From the NCBI GenBank assembly GCA_011526265.1, contig WTJN01000018.1, positions 1 to 33,216 of the forward strand: a stretch of DNA of 33,216 nucleotides, written 5' to 3'. Shown here in pieces: positions 16,814 to 25,423 of this stretch. The DNA comes from Candidatus Arcticimaribacter sp. (lineage in GTDB: Bacteria > Bacteroidota > Bacteroidia > Flavobacteriales > Flavobacteriaceae). Numbering within the stretch: the stretch's first letter is position 1; each line of letters starts with the position of its first letter. A program made the translations under genes and the position numbers. Under the pieces are notes generated by a model. That model was not told where the DNA came from. It was given only the letters and a program-made list of their open reading frames with translations, and did no database searches.

Positions 16814-18805
16814 ATGCCTGCCAAATCTTTTCCAGCCACCCCGCTGTTCCTTGCCTACATCCTTGGGACTTATGCCGGGTATTTTGTCACCGATCATACG
16901 GCAGCTTACCCCCTTTTTCTCTGCTGCTGCCTCCCTTTCCTTTTTCCCATCTACCGGTGGAGTTTTGTGCAGCGAAGCCTATGCTGCACAGCATTTTTCC
17001 TCTTGGGAGGAGCAAACAGTTATTTTGATCAGCAATGGCCCGGAAATCATTATCATTTTGAATGGAACAAAGACACTTCCAATGTATTTCGCATTGCCCT
17101 CATTGAACCCCTTCGGGCGGGAAGATCATCACAACGCTTCTACGGAAAAGTCCTGACGGTAAACAAAAAGAAAGCACAAGGAAAGATTCTGGTGCAGTTT
17201 GACAATGATCGACTACACCCCACCTTTCGGTTGGGAGATATCATTGAAGGAAAGGGTGCATTAACGGCCATTCGACCCCCACTCAATCCTGGTGCTTTTG
17301 ATTATAGGGCTTATCTTTTCTCACAAAAGATTGCTTTCCAATGGAAGGCCGATCCTTCAACAGTGATCAAGATAGGGCGGACAAAAAATCCTTTTGTTCG
17401 GTGCAGAAGTTATCTTCAAAATCGCCTATTTGAAAGTAAGTTTCTCCTGACAACAAAACAACTGCTCAACACGCTACTCTTGGGCGATCGAAGTCAGATT
17501 GAACGCCCGACGCTTGAGCAATATGCTGCGGCCGGAGTCATGCATCTCTTTGCCATTTCAGGCTTGCATGTGGGACTGCTATTGCTGCTGTTGCGTTGGC
17601 TGTTCGACCCCTTACGCCGCATTCCCTATGGCCAAGGAATTGCCCAATGGCTGCCCCTGGTCTTCTTGTGGGGTTTTGCTTTTTTGGTCGGGGCAACAGC
17701 CTCTGTCATCCGGGCAGTGACCCTCTTCTCTGCCTTCGAATTCAGTCGTCTCATCCAACGACAACTGCCGGTGTCTTACTTGGTGTTACTCTCCATGTTT
17801 TTACTGGTTTTTTTCTATCCGCGATATGTTTTGCAGTTGGGGTTTCAGTTGAGTTATTTGGCAGTTTTTGGGATTGTTTTTATTACACCTTTGTTCCCAT
17901 TGTCTTCCCTGCCAAAACTTGTGCGAAAAGGTACTGAAGTGCTCGTGGTCACCTTGGCGGCCCAAGTTGGCGTAGCCTTGCTGAGTAGTTATCACTTCCA
18001 TCAATTCCCGGGACTGTTTTTATTGGGCAACATGGTACTTCTGCCGCTTATGGGGCTTATTTTGTACATGGTCTTGGGAGCATTGACACTATTGATTTTT
18101 ACTGCCCCTCCAACGTTTCTTGTGCACATGGTGGATGCGCTTTTCGCGGCAATGAACAGCTGGGTGTTTTGGCTCGCTAAACAGAAGAACTTCCTTTTTG
18201 ATGATCTCTACTTTTCTCCTTGGGGGTTGTTCTGGGGCTATGTTCTATTGCTTGGAATCATTGCACTAAGAAAACTCGGTATGGCAAAAAGCAAATGGAT
18301 GATCGGAGGGGCGTGTGCGGCCCTACTCGCTTTCATTTGGGTGTTTCCCTCTTGGGAAAAACCGTCACTTTGGGTGAGTCATCACTATGGACAAACCACG
18401 TTGGTGGCATTGCATTCAACTGCGGTCCATTTTTATAGCGACAAAAATGAGCTCTCCTCCTCGCTCGTTGCCGCATACAAACACCATGCTGGAAAGCGGA
18501 AACACCGAGTCGAAAAATTAAACCAAGCGTATTGGTGGGGTACACAGCCTTTGGTGGTCATCGATGACCGATGGGTCAATACCGCACCCCTTCCTGCCAA
18601 CGCCATTGTTGTACTATCGCATAATCCGAAAATAAACTTGGAACGCATCCTTTTGAACCACTGTCCCAAAATGGTGATTATTGATGGCTCGAATAGTTTG
18701 TACTTTGTCCGTAAATGGAGTAAGACCCTTCATGCCCTCGGGATACCCTATCACAACACTGCAGAAAAAGGGGCTTATGCTATTTTCCCCGGAACCGTGG
18801 AATGA
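16814..18805 (+). CDS. comEC: ComEC/Rec2-family competence membrane protein
   Basis: 663 aa. DUF4131-like N-terminus, HLFAISGLHVGLLLLLLRWL, ASVIRAVTLFSAFEF, LQLGFQLSYLAVFGI. Confidence 0.88.
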   Translation: MPAKSFPATPLFLAYILGTYAGYFVTDHTAAYPLFLCCCLPFLFPIYRWSFVQRSLCCTAFFLLGGANSYFDQQWPGNHYHFEWNKDTSNVFRIALIEPLRAGRSSQRFYGKVLTVNKKKAQGKILVQFDNDRLHPTFRLGDIIEGKGALTAIRPPLNPGAFDYRAYLFSQKIAFQWKADPSTVIKIGRTKNPFVRCRSYLQNRLFESKFLLTTKQLLNTLLLGDRSQIERPTLEQYAAAGVMHLFAISGLHVGLLLLLLRWLFDPLRRIPYGQGIAQWLPLVFLWGFAFLVGATASVIRAVTLFSAFEFSRLIQRQLPVSYLVLLSMFLLVFFYPRYVLQLGFQLSYLAVFGIVFITPLFPLSSLPKLVRKGTEVLVVTLAAQVGVALLSSYHFHQFPGLFLLGNMVLLPLMGLILYMVLGALTLLIFTAPPTFLVHMVDALFAAMNSWVFWLAKQKNFLFDDLYFSPWGLFWGYVLLLGIIALRKLGMAKSKWMIGGACAALLAFIWVFPSWEKPSLWVSHHYGQTTLVALHSTAVHFYSDKNELSSSLVAAYKHHAGKRKHRVEKLNQAYWWGTQPLVVIDDRWVNTAPLPANAIVVLSHNPKINLERILLNHCPKMVIIDGSNSLYFVRKWSKTLHALGIPYHNTAEKGAYAIFPGTVE

Positions 18806-19325
18806 AATTTTTCAAATAAATTTCAATGTCCTCGGGCTTACTGAATACGGCATAATCTCCCTGCTTGATCATTTTCAAATACGGTTCGAGTTGTTGCGGA
18901 TTATAGTAGCCCACCACTGGCATGATCGGGTCGCCGTCTTCGCTAAAAAACACCATGGTAGGATACCCGCTAATCCCCAAAAACTGTGTAAACTCGTGGG
19001 TAGAATTTCGCCCTCTTCGCGTAGGATCGTACTGGGGATTGGCAAAAGAACGGTCGTAGAAATCGATGGGCTCATTGCCCTCGGCATTGAATTTTACCGC
19101 ATAAAAATGGGTCGAGATATAACGCGCGACATCACGATTGGCAAAGGTTTTTTTATCGAGCAACTTACACGGGCCACACCACGTGGTGTAGACATCCATG
19201 AAGATTTTTTTTGGTACCGTTTTTTGCGCTTCAAGCGCCTCGGCTAGACTCATCCACTGGATCTCCTGTGCTTGGGTAAAGCCCGTGAATAACAACAAGA
19301 GAAAGAGGTAACTATTTTTTTTCAT
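18780..19325 (-). CDS. Secreted thioredoxin-fold protein
   Basis: 181 aa. Signal peptide, DVYTTWCGPCKLLDKKTF (WCGPC), GYPTMVFFSEDG cis-Pro region. Confidence 0.88.
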   Translation of the reverse strand: MKKNSYLFLLLLFTGFTQAQEIQWMSLAEALEAQKTVPKKIFMDVYTTWCGPCKLLDKKTFANRDVARYISTHFYAVKFNAEGNEPIDFYDRSFANPQYDPTRRGRNSTHEFTQFLGISGYPTMVFFSEDGDPIMPVVGYYNPQQLEPYLKMIKQGDYAVFSKPEDIEIYLKNFIPRFRGK

Positions 19326-19334
19326 AAATCATGA

Positions 19335-20861
19335 TTAATGTACGTCGCCCATCAACTTATTCAACAAAGGCGCAATGAGAAGAACCAAAACACCTGCTCC
19401 AATGGCGTAATTGGAAATCAGCGAGAAACCATCGATATAAATCGGAAGCGACACCAAACCGCTCACGACAGTATCGTTGCTTTCCACGGCCAATTGCTTC
19501 CCAATAAAGCCCACCAACTGGAATGCATAGGAAGAGGAAAGGAACCAAATTCCCATCATAAATGCAACAATGCGCTTGGGAGACAAATCCGTTATTTTGG
19601 ATAAGCCCACTGGCGACATGAACAACTCGCCTATAGAGATCAAGAAATACATGATCAACAGAAAAGAGAACGGAACCAAGCCCTCTGCGTTGGCGAATTC
19701 TCCACTGAGTTTAAGGACATAAAAACTGCATCCTGCCAACAATAGGCCAATCCCAAACTTGTAGGGTGTTCTCGGGTTTAGTCCTCTCTTACTGAGGTAA
19801 GTAAACAAAAGTGATATGGGAATGGAGAGCAAAATAATGAACATGGAGTTCAACGCATTGGTCTGCGAGGCATTGATGGTATCGAGCTGCACATTGCGGT
19901 CGGCAAAAAGGGTGATCACACTGCCTGAAAGTTCATGGAATCCCCAGAACAAAGTCATGAAGACCGTAATGAAAATAGCGACAATCAATTTTTTGCGTTC
20001 GGCAACAGTCGCTTGATAGAGAATAGAAGCAAGGTAAACCACCACGATAATACCAATGGCTTTGAAGAGCACATTGACCAAGTTTTGATCGCCGAAGAGC
20101 GTTTCTCCCCCAGCAATAGCTTCGTAAGAGGAAAGAAAAAAAGCCACCAAAGGAGCAGATAAAAAAGCGAGGAGGGATACCCATTGATCCCGGGAGAGTG
20201 GCCCCATTTTTTCGGCCAGTACAGCGGGCGCTGGAGGCAATCCTTCTTGCCCAAAGACCCCTGCTTTGATGCCTTGCCAGAAAAAGGCCAAGCCTGTTAA
20301 CATCCCAATGCCCGCCAAGCCAAAGCCGTAATGCCACCCATAGGCAGCACCGAGCCAGCCGCATAGCAAAGGAGCGACAAATCCTCCGATATTGATGCCC
20401 ATGTAGAAAATAACAAAACCTGCGTCTTTTCGGGGGTCATTGTCTTTGTACAAGGCAGCCACAAAAGTAGAAATGTTGGGCTTGAAAAAACCATTACCAA
20501 CAACAATGAGCCCTAGCGCCAAATAAAAGGTAAGGTCCGATTCTATGGCCAGAACAAAATGTCCCAACGCCATCAACACACCGCCCAAAAGGATGGATTT
20601 TCGAAAACCCAGAAGGCTATCGGAAATGCGCCCGCCGATCACCGTGGAGGCATAGACCAACGACCCATAGGACGCATAAACCGCTGCGGCGGCCATGTCG
20701 CGAGTAGCCAAGGCTTCAAAAATAACATTGACCATGTACAGGGTGAGCAATGCCCGCATGCCATAGAAACTAAATCGTTCCCACAGTTCTGCAAAAAAGA
20801 GATAAAAAAGACCCTTGGGATGCCCTAGCAGGGTTTGTTCATGTTCGGTTGTCGCACTCAT
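19335..20861 (-). CDS. POT-family peptide MFS transporter (proton-dependent oligopeptide symporter)
   Basis: 508 aa. GHPKGLFYLFFAELWERFSFYGMRALLTLYM, GGRISDSLLGFRKSI, FYMGINIGGFVAPLLCGWLG. Confidence 0.93.
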   Translation of the reverse strand: MSATTEHEQTLLGHPKGLFYLFFAELWERFSFYGMRALLTLYMVNVIFEALATRDMAAAAVYASYGSLVYASTVIGGRISDSLLGFRKSILLGGVLMALGHFVLAIESDLTFYLALGLIVVGNGFFKPNISTFVAALYKDNDPRKDAGFVIFYMGINIGGFVAPLLCGWLGAAYGWHYGFGLAGIGMLTGLAFFWQGIKAGVFGQEGLPPAPAVLAEKMGPLSRDQWVSLLAFLSAPLVAFFLSSYEAIAGGETLFGDQNLVNVLFKAIGIIVVVYLASILYQATVAERKKLIVAIFITVFMTLFWGFHELSGSVITLFADRNVQLDTINASQTNALNSMFIILLSIPISLLFTYLSKRGLNPRTPYKFGIGLLLAGCSFYVLKLSGEFANAEGLVPFSFLLIMYFLISIGELFMSPVGLSKITDLSPKRIVAFMMGIWFLSSSYAFQLVGFIGKQLAVESNDTVVSGLVSLPIYIDGFSLISNYAIGAGVLVLLIAPLLNKLMGDVH

Positions 20862-20872
20862 TTTGGTTGTTT

Positions 20873-23041
20873 TTAAAGTTTACTTTCAATAAAGTTGGTC
20901 ATTTTGGTATACAAATGCAAGCTGGTGTTGCCTCCATAAATCCCGTGATTCTTATCGGGGTAAATCATCCACTCGAATTGTTTGTTGGCTTGCACCAATG
21001 CTTCGACCATACGCATGGTGTTTTGCACATGGACGTTGTCATCGCCAGACCCGTGAATCAAAAGATAGTCCCCTTGGAGGAGATGGGCATAGTTCAGGGG
21101 AGAGTTATCGTCATACCCCGTTGGGTTTTCTTGGGGTGTGCGCATGAATCGTTCGGTGTAGATGGTGTCATAAAATCGCCAATTGGTCACCGGCGCCACG
21201 GCAATGGCCATGGCAAAAACATCGCTTCCTTTTAGGATGCAGTTGGTGGCCATGTGTCCGCCATAACTCCACCCCCAAATGCCAATCCTTTCGGCATCGA
21301 TATACGCGCGTTGACCCAGTTTTTTGGCGGCTGCAATCTGATCTTCAGTTTCGAGTTTGGTCAATTCCTTATAGGTTACTTTCTTGAATGCACTGCCTTT
21401 GAATCCTGTTCCGCGACCATCAACACAGGCCACGATGTAGCCTTTTTGAACCAAAAGTTGATGCCACAAGTCACGTTGTCCATGCCAACGGTCGGCAACA
21501 CTTTGTGAGCCCGGACCAGAATATTGAAAGAGCAAGAGGGGATATTTTTTTGCGGGATCAAAATCACGCGGTTTCATCATCCACATGTTCAGATCCTCAC
21601 CATTGATGGCAAGGGTGGAGAATGTTTTTTCGACCAGACCATACTCTTTTGCTTTTTCCACCAAAGCGGCGTTGTTCTCAATCTCCCGCACTAGGGCTGC
21701 GTTGGCGGTATTACGCAAGGTGTATATGCGTGGGGTTTGGGCATCCTCATAAGTGTGGATGAAGTAATTGAAATCGGCGCTGAAGGCTGCCCCGTTGGTG
21801 CCTTTGCGGGGAGAAAGGGCCCGTTTCTTTTTCCCATTCAATCCAATGGAGAACAGGGTGCGGCCAATGGACCCGTCTTCTACCGATGCATAATACAACT
21901 CTTTCTTTTTCTCATTGACCCCAAAAAATCGGGTCACCTCCCACGGCCCCTCGGTCAACTGTTTTTTCAATCGGCCATCGGCATGGTAATAATAGAGGTG
22001 GTTGTAACCGTCCTTTTCGCTGGTCCATAGAAAATCTCCTTTTGAAAGTACGCGAAGATTGTCGTGTACGTCAACATAGGTTGACGAAGTTTCGGTCAAT
22101 AATTTTTTGGCAACGCCCGATTGGGTGTCTACGTCCCAAAGGATCAACTCGTTTTGGAGACGATTCAGGCTTTGAATAAGCAATCGATTGGGTTGGGGAG
22201 CAAACTGCATCCGCGGAAGGTAATAAGGAGCGGTATCGCCCAAGGAAAGGGCTTTTGTTTGCTGATCGGCTAGGGTGTAGAGATGAAGGGAAACAACTGC
22301 ATTGGCTTCTCCGGCTTTGGGGTACTTGAAGGTGTAAGGAAATTGGTACAAGTCTTCACCATAAATATCCATAGAAAACTCGGGAACCAAGGTTTCATCA
22401 AATTGCAAAAAAGCAATGGCACTACTGTCGGCATTCCAATCGAAGGCGCGGACAAAGCCAAATTCTTCTTCGTATACCCAATCGGTCAGCCCGTTGATGA
22501 TGTCTGCACTCCCGTCGGTGGTGATTTGTTCCAAAGCGTTATTTTCCAAATCTTTGATAAATAAATTGCGTTGAAACACGAATGCTACCTTGGCTCCATC
22601 GGGAGAAAAAAGAGGTTGTTGAACTTTTTCGCCAAAGAGCAAGGAAACTTTTTTTGAGGTCAAGTCGTAGACCCAGTAGGTGGCCCGTTTTGACCGCCTG
22701 TAAATTCTTTCGGAGGCGGTTTCCAAAAGGATTTGATTTTCATCTTTGGAGAATTCATACCCGGTAAAGAAAGGGATTTGCGCCGAACTACTTGAATCGA
22801 CCAAAACGGCCAATTCATTGGCCGTGGCGTAATCGTATAAAACGATTTTGGAGGTTTGGGTCGCATAATCCACTTTGAGCACCGTGTAGGCACTCTGGTT
22901 TTTCATGGGATGAATTGACTCCAAACGTTCCTGAGCAAACTCCCAATTCCAAATGGCCTCATTGGTGAGCGGGCGAGTTTGAGCGTGAAGTGAAAAAGTG
23001 GAAAAAAAGATCCAAAAAACAAAGAAAGTATTCTTGCGCAT
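20873..23041 (-). CDS. S9-family dipeptidyl-peptidase IV-like secreted peptidase
   Basis: ORF to 23077. ATG at 23041 gives the signal peptide MRKNTFFVFWIFFSTFSLHAQ. DPPIV beta-propeller plus catalytic GWSYGGHMAT (Ser), LIHGSGDDNVHVQNT (Asp), DKNHGIYGG (His). Confidence 0.93.
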   Translation of the reverse strand: MRKNTFFVFWIFFSTFSLHAQTRPLTNEAIWNWEFAQERLESIHPMKNQSAYTVLKVDYATQTSKIVLYDYATANELAVLVDSSSSAQIPFFTGYEFSKDENQILLETASERIYRRSKRATYWVYDLTSKKVSLLFGEKVQQPLFSPDGAKVAFVFQRNLFIKDLENNALEQITTDGSADIINGLTDWVYEEEFGFVRAFDWNADSSAIAFLQFDETLVPEFSMDIYGEDLYQFPYTFKYPKAGEANAVVSLHLYTLADQQTKALSLGDTAPYYLPRMQFAPQPNRLLIQSLNRLQNELILWDVDTQSGVAKKLLTETSSTYVDVHDNLRVLSKGDFLWTSEKDGYNHLYYYHADGRLKKQLTEGPWEVTRFFGVNEKKKELYYASVEDGSIGRTLFSIGLNGKKKRALSPRKGTNGAAFSADFNYFIHTYEDAQTPRIYTLRNTANAALVREIENNAALVEKAKEYGLVEKTFSTLAINGEDLNMWMMKPRDFDPAKKYPLLLFQYSGPGSQSVADRWHGQRDLWHQLLVQKGYIVACVDGRGTGFKGSAFKKVTYKELTKLETEDQIAAAKKLGQRAYIDAERIGIWGWSYGGHMATNCILKGSDVFAMAIAVAPVTNWRFYDTIYTERFMRTPQENPTGYDDNSPLNYAHLLQGDYLLIHGSGDDNVHVQNTMRMVEALVQANKQFEWMIYPDKNHGIYGGNTSLHLYTKMTNFIESKL

Positions 23042-23147
23042 GACCAATAAATTAGCGTCCAAAATAACGAATTTCAATCATTCCCCTGCTATGTTAACAC
23101 AAAATGAAGGGATGAAAAATAGTATCTTTAACAAAAAATTTGCTTTT

Positions 23148-24461
23148 ATGTCCAAAGTAGTTCAGGGGTTTTCGAAGCTCAGTAAATCCGAAAAAATCGA
23201 TTGGCTCATCACCCACCATTTCCACAAGGACGAATCGGCACGTGGATTGATCACACAATACTGGCACAACGACGAGAAATTGCAAGGGTTGCACGATGAT
23301 TTTATTGAAAACACCGTCAGTAACTTTTTTCTTCCGCTGGGGGTGGCGCCCAACTTTAAAATCAATGATGAGATTTACACCCTCCCCATGGCCATTGAAG
23401 AAAGCTCTGTCGTGGCTGCAGCGGCCAAAGCTGCCAAATACTGGGGCAATCGTGGCGGGTTTCGTACTGAACTTCTTGGGGAAGAAAAGGTCGGTCAAAT
23501 TCATTTCTGTCTTCCTGCGTCCTACGATCGTTTGAACCCCTTTATCGAAAAAATCGCACCCCAATTGCGCCAAGACTTGCAGGACATTACCAAAAATATG
23601 GAGGCGCGTGGCGGCGGAATCCAAACCATTGAGTTGCGCGACAAAACCACGGCCTTACCCCATTACTTCCAATTGCATGTTACCTTCTTGACCGTCGATT
23701 CGATGGGCGCGAACTTCATCAACTCTTGTTTGGAAGAAATGGCCAAACGATTGAAAGTCTATCTCTCTAACGATGCACAATGGCAAGAGGAAGCCAAAGA
23801 CTTGGAAATCATCATGTGCATCTTATCCAACTATGTGCCCAATTGCTTGGCCAAAGCCACGGTTTCTTGCCCCGTTGAGGCATTGGAACAAGAGGAGGGA
23901 ATGAGTAAAAGAACCTTTGCAGAAAAATTTGTCCGCGCCGTTGAGATTGCTCAAAAAGAGCCTTACCGTGCGGTCACTCACAACAAAGGGATCATGAATG
24001 GCGTGGATGCTGTGGTGATTGCAACGGGCAACGACTTCCGGGCGGTAGAAGCTGGGGTGCATGCTTTTGCCGCGCGCGACGGACAATACCGCAGCCTTTC
24101 GAACGCTTATATTGAGGACGATCAGTTTTATTTTGAATTGACCTTACCGCTGGCGGTAGGTACAGTCGGCGGCTTGACCAAGCTTCATCCGCTGGTGCGG
24201 TGGGCGATTGATTTGTTAGGCCAACCATCGGCGCCCCAGCTCATGCAAATCGTGGCGGCAGCGGGCTTGGCACAAAATTTTGGGGCCATCCGATCGCTGG
24301 TGACCTCTGGGATACAAAAAGGACACATGAAAATGCATCTCCTTAATATCCTGAACCAAATGAATGCATCGGACCATGAAAAGGAAAAGGCCGTTGACCA
24401 TTTTAAAAGCCATACAGTAACACATGCTGCGGTCGTGGCCTTTATACAAGCACTTCGATGA
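23148..24461 (+). CDS. Hydroxymethylglutaryl-CoA reductase, class II (annotated 'degradative' type)
   Basis: ATG at 23148 (MSKVVQGFSKLSKSEKIDWL). LPMAIEESSVVAAAAKAAKYW, THNKGIMNGVDAVVIATGNDFRAVEAGVHAFA, GTVGGLTKLHPL, GIQKGHMKMH closely resemble Pseudomonas mevalonii-type HMGR. Confidence 0.93.
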   Translation: MSKVVQGFSKLSKSEKIDWLITHHFHKDESARGLITQYWHNDEKLQGLHDDFIENTVSNFFLPLGVAPNFKINDEIYTLPMAIEESSVVAAAAKAAKYWGNRGGFRTELLGEEKVGQIHFCLPASYDRLNPFIEKIAPQLRQDLQDITKNMEARGGGIQTIELRDKTTALPHYFQLHVTFLTVDSMGANFINSCLEEMAKRLKVYLSNDAQWQEEAKDLEIIMCILSNYVPNCLAKATVSCPVEALEQEEGMSKRTFAEKFVRAVEIAQKEPYRAVTHNKGIMNGVDAVVIATGNDFRAVEAGVHAFAARDGQYRSLSNAYIEDDQFYFELTLPLAVGTVGGLTKLHPLVRWAIDLLGQPSAPQLMQIVAAAGLAQNFGAIRSLVTSGIQKGHMKMHLLNILNQMNASDHEKEKAVDHFKSHTVTHAAVVAFIQALR

Positions 24462-25390
24462 ACAAATTCTACAGTCACGGGAAACTTTTGTTGACAGGAG
24501 AATACGCTGTTCTCGACGGTGTAAAAGCACTGGCTGTTCCCACCAAAAAAGGACAGTCGCTTTGTGTAACACCCACCTCGACAGGGCATATTGAGTGGAA
24601 AAGTTTTGGTCACGACGAAGGTTTGTGGATGGAGGCTATTTTTGATGAAAAAGGGAAATGCATTGCACCCAAGAGAACACCAAAACACTATATCGAACGC
24701 CTGGAACAAATCCTTGGTGTAATTCACTCCCATGCTCCGGCATCTTTGGGCAAAGGGGTGAGGATAGAGACTTTTCTTGAGTTTCCACAACAATGGGGCT
24801 TGGGATCTTCCTCTACGTTGATCAGTAATTTGAGCCAGTGGACCAAAATTAATCCCTACCTCTTGCTCGAAAAAACCTTTGGTGGAAGTGGATACGACAT
24901 CGCCGCTGCACAACATGACAGCGCTATTTTTTATCAAAGAAATTTCCACGCTCCACAGGTGGAAACGGTGCGCTTCTCCCCCCCTTTTCAAGGGCAATTA
25001 TTTTTTGTGTATCTCAACCAAAAACAAAATAGTCGAAACGCTATTGCAGACTACAGACAAAGCAGCGCCACCATCGACAAAGAAAACAGCTTTGCACGCA
25101 TCGCAGACCTTGGAACACAGCTGCCAAAAATCACCGACCAAAAGACCTTTAACGCCTGCCTGAAAGCACACGAAGCATGTGTGGGAGAACTTATTGGGCA
25201 ACCCCCCATCCAAGAACGCCTCTTTGCAGATTTTGACGGTCAACTCAAAAGTCTCGGCGCTTGGGGAGGTGACTTTATCTTGGCCTCGGGCAATGCAGAG
25301 ACACCCGCTTATTTTAGCAAAAAGGGATTTTCAACCATTTTTTCCTTCGCAGATTTTCTTTGGAGCAAAAAAAATCCCCTCCAAAACTAG
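24458..25390 (+). CDS. GYDIA-type GHMP kinase (mevalonate-kinase-like)
   Basis: 310 aa. KLLLTGEYAVLDGVKALAVPT, QWGLGSSSTLISNL, FGGSGYDIAAAQ; overlaps the HMGR stop by 4 nt (ATGA). Confidence 0.88.
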   Translation: MNKFYSHGKLLLTGEYAVLDGVKALAVPTKKGQSLCVTPTSTGHIEWKSFGHDEGLWMEAIFDEKGKCIAPKRTPKHYIERLEQILGVIHSHAPASLGKGVRIETFLEFPQQWGLGSSSTLISNLSQWTKINPYLLLEKTFGGSGYDIAAAQHDSAIFYQRNFHAPQVETVRFSPPFQGQLFFVYLNQKQNSRNAIADYRQSSATIDKENSFARIADLGTQLPKITDQKTFNACLKAHEACVGELIGQPPIQERLFADFDGQLKSLGAWGGDFILASGNAETPAYFSKKGFSTIFSFADFLWSKKNPLQN

Positions 25391-25399
25391 AGGGGATTT
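25367..25399 (-). terminator. Intrinsic terminator for the minus-strand ppiD-like gene
   Basis: Perfect 10-bp stem (AAATCCCCTC 25372-25381 / GAGGGGATTT 25390-25399), 8-nt loop, followed on the minus strand by an 8-T run (A run 25367-25374 on plus). Lies 25 nt past the ppiD stop. Confidence 0.8.
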
Positions 25400-25423
25400 A
25401 AGATCAAAATCTTAAGAATATTT

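Noticed and set aside
18803-18825. 8-bp inverted repeat TGAAATTT/AAATTTCA at the comEC/thioredoxin convergent overlap
   Set aside because: All A/T except one G/C pair, no T run on either strand; too weak to call a terminator.
22998-23147. N-terminal 50-aa extension of HMGR in the ORF track
   Set aside because: Starts at GTG within the DPP-IV 5' coding region on the other strand; ATG 23148 gives the expected HMGR N-terminus and lies 17 nt past a TATCTTTA element.
24185-24997. 270-aa minus-strand ORF antisense to HMGR and GHMP kinase
   Set aside because: Spans two well-supported plus-strand genes; looks like frame shadow.
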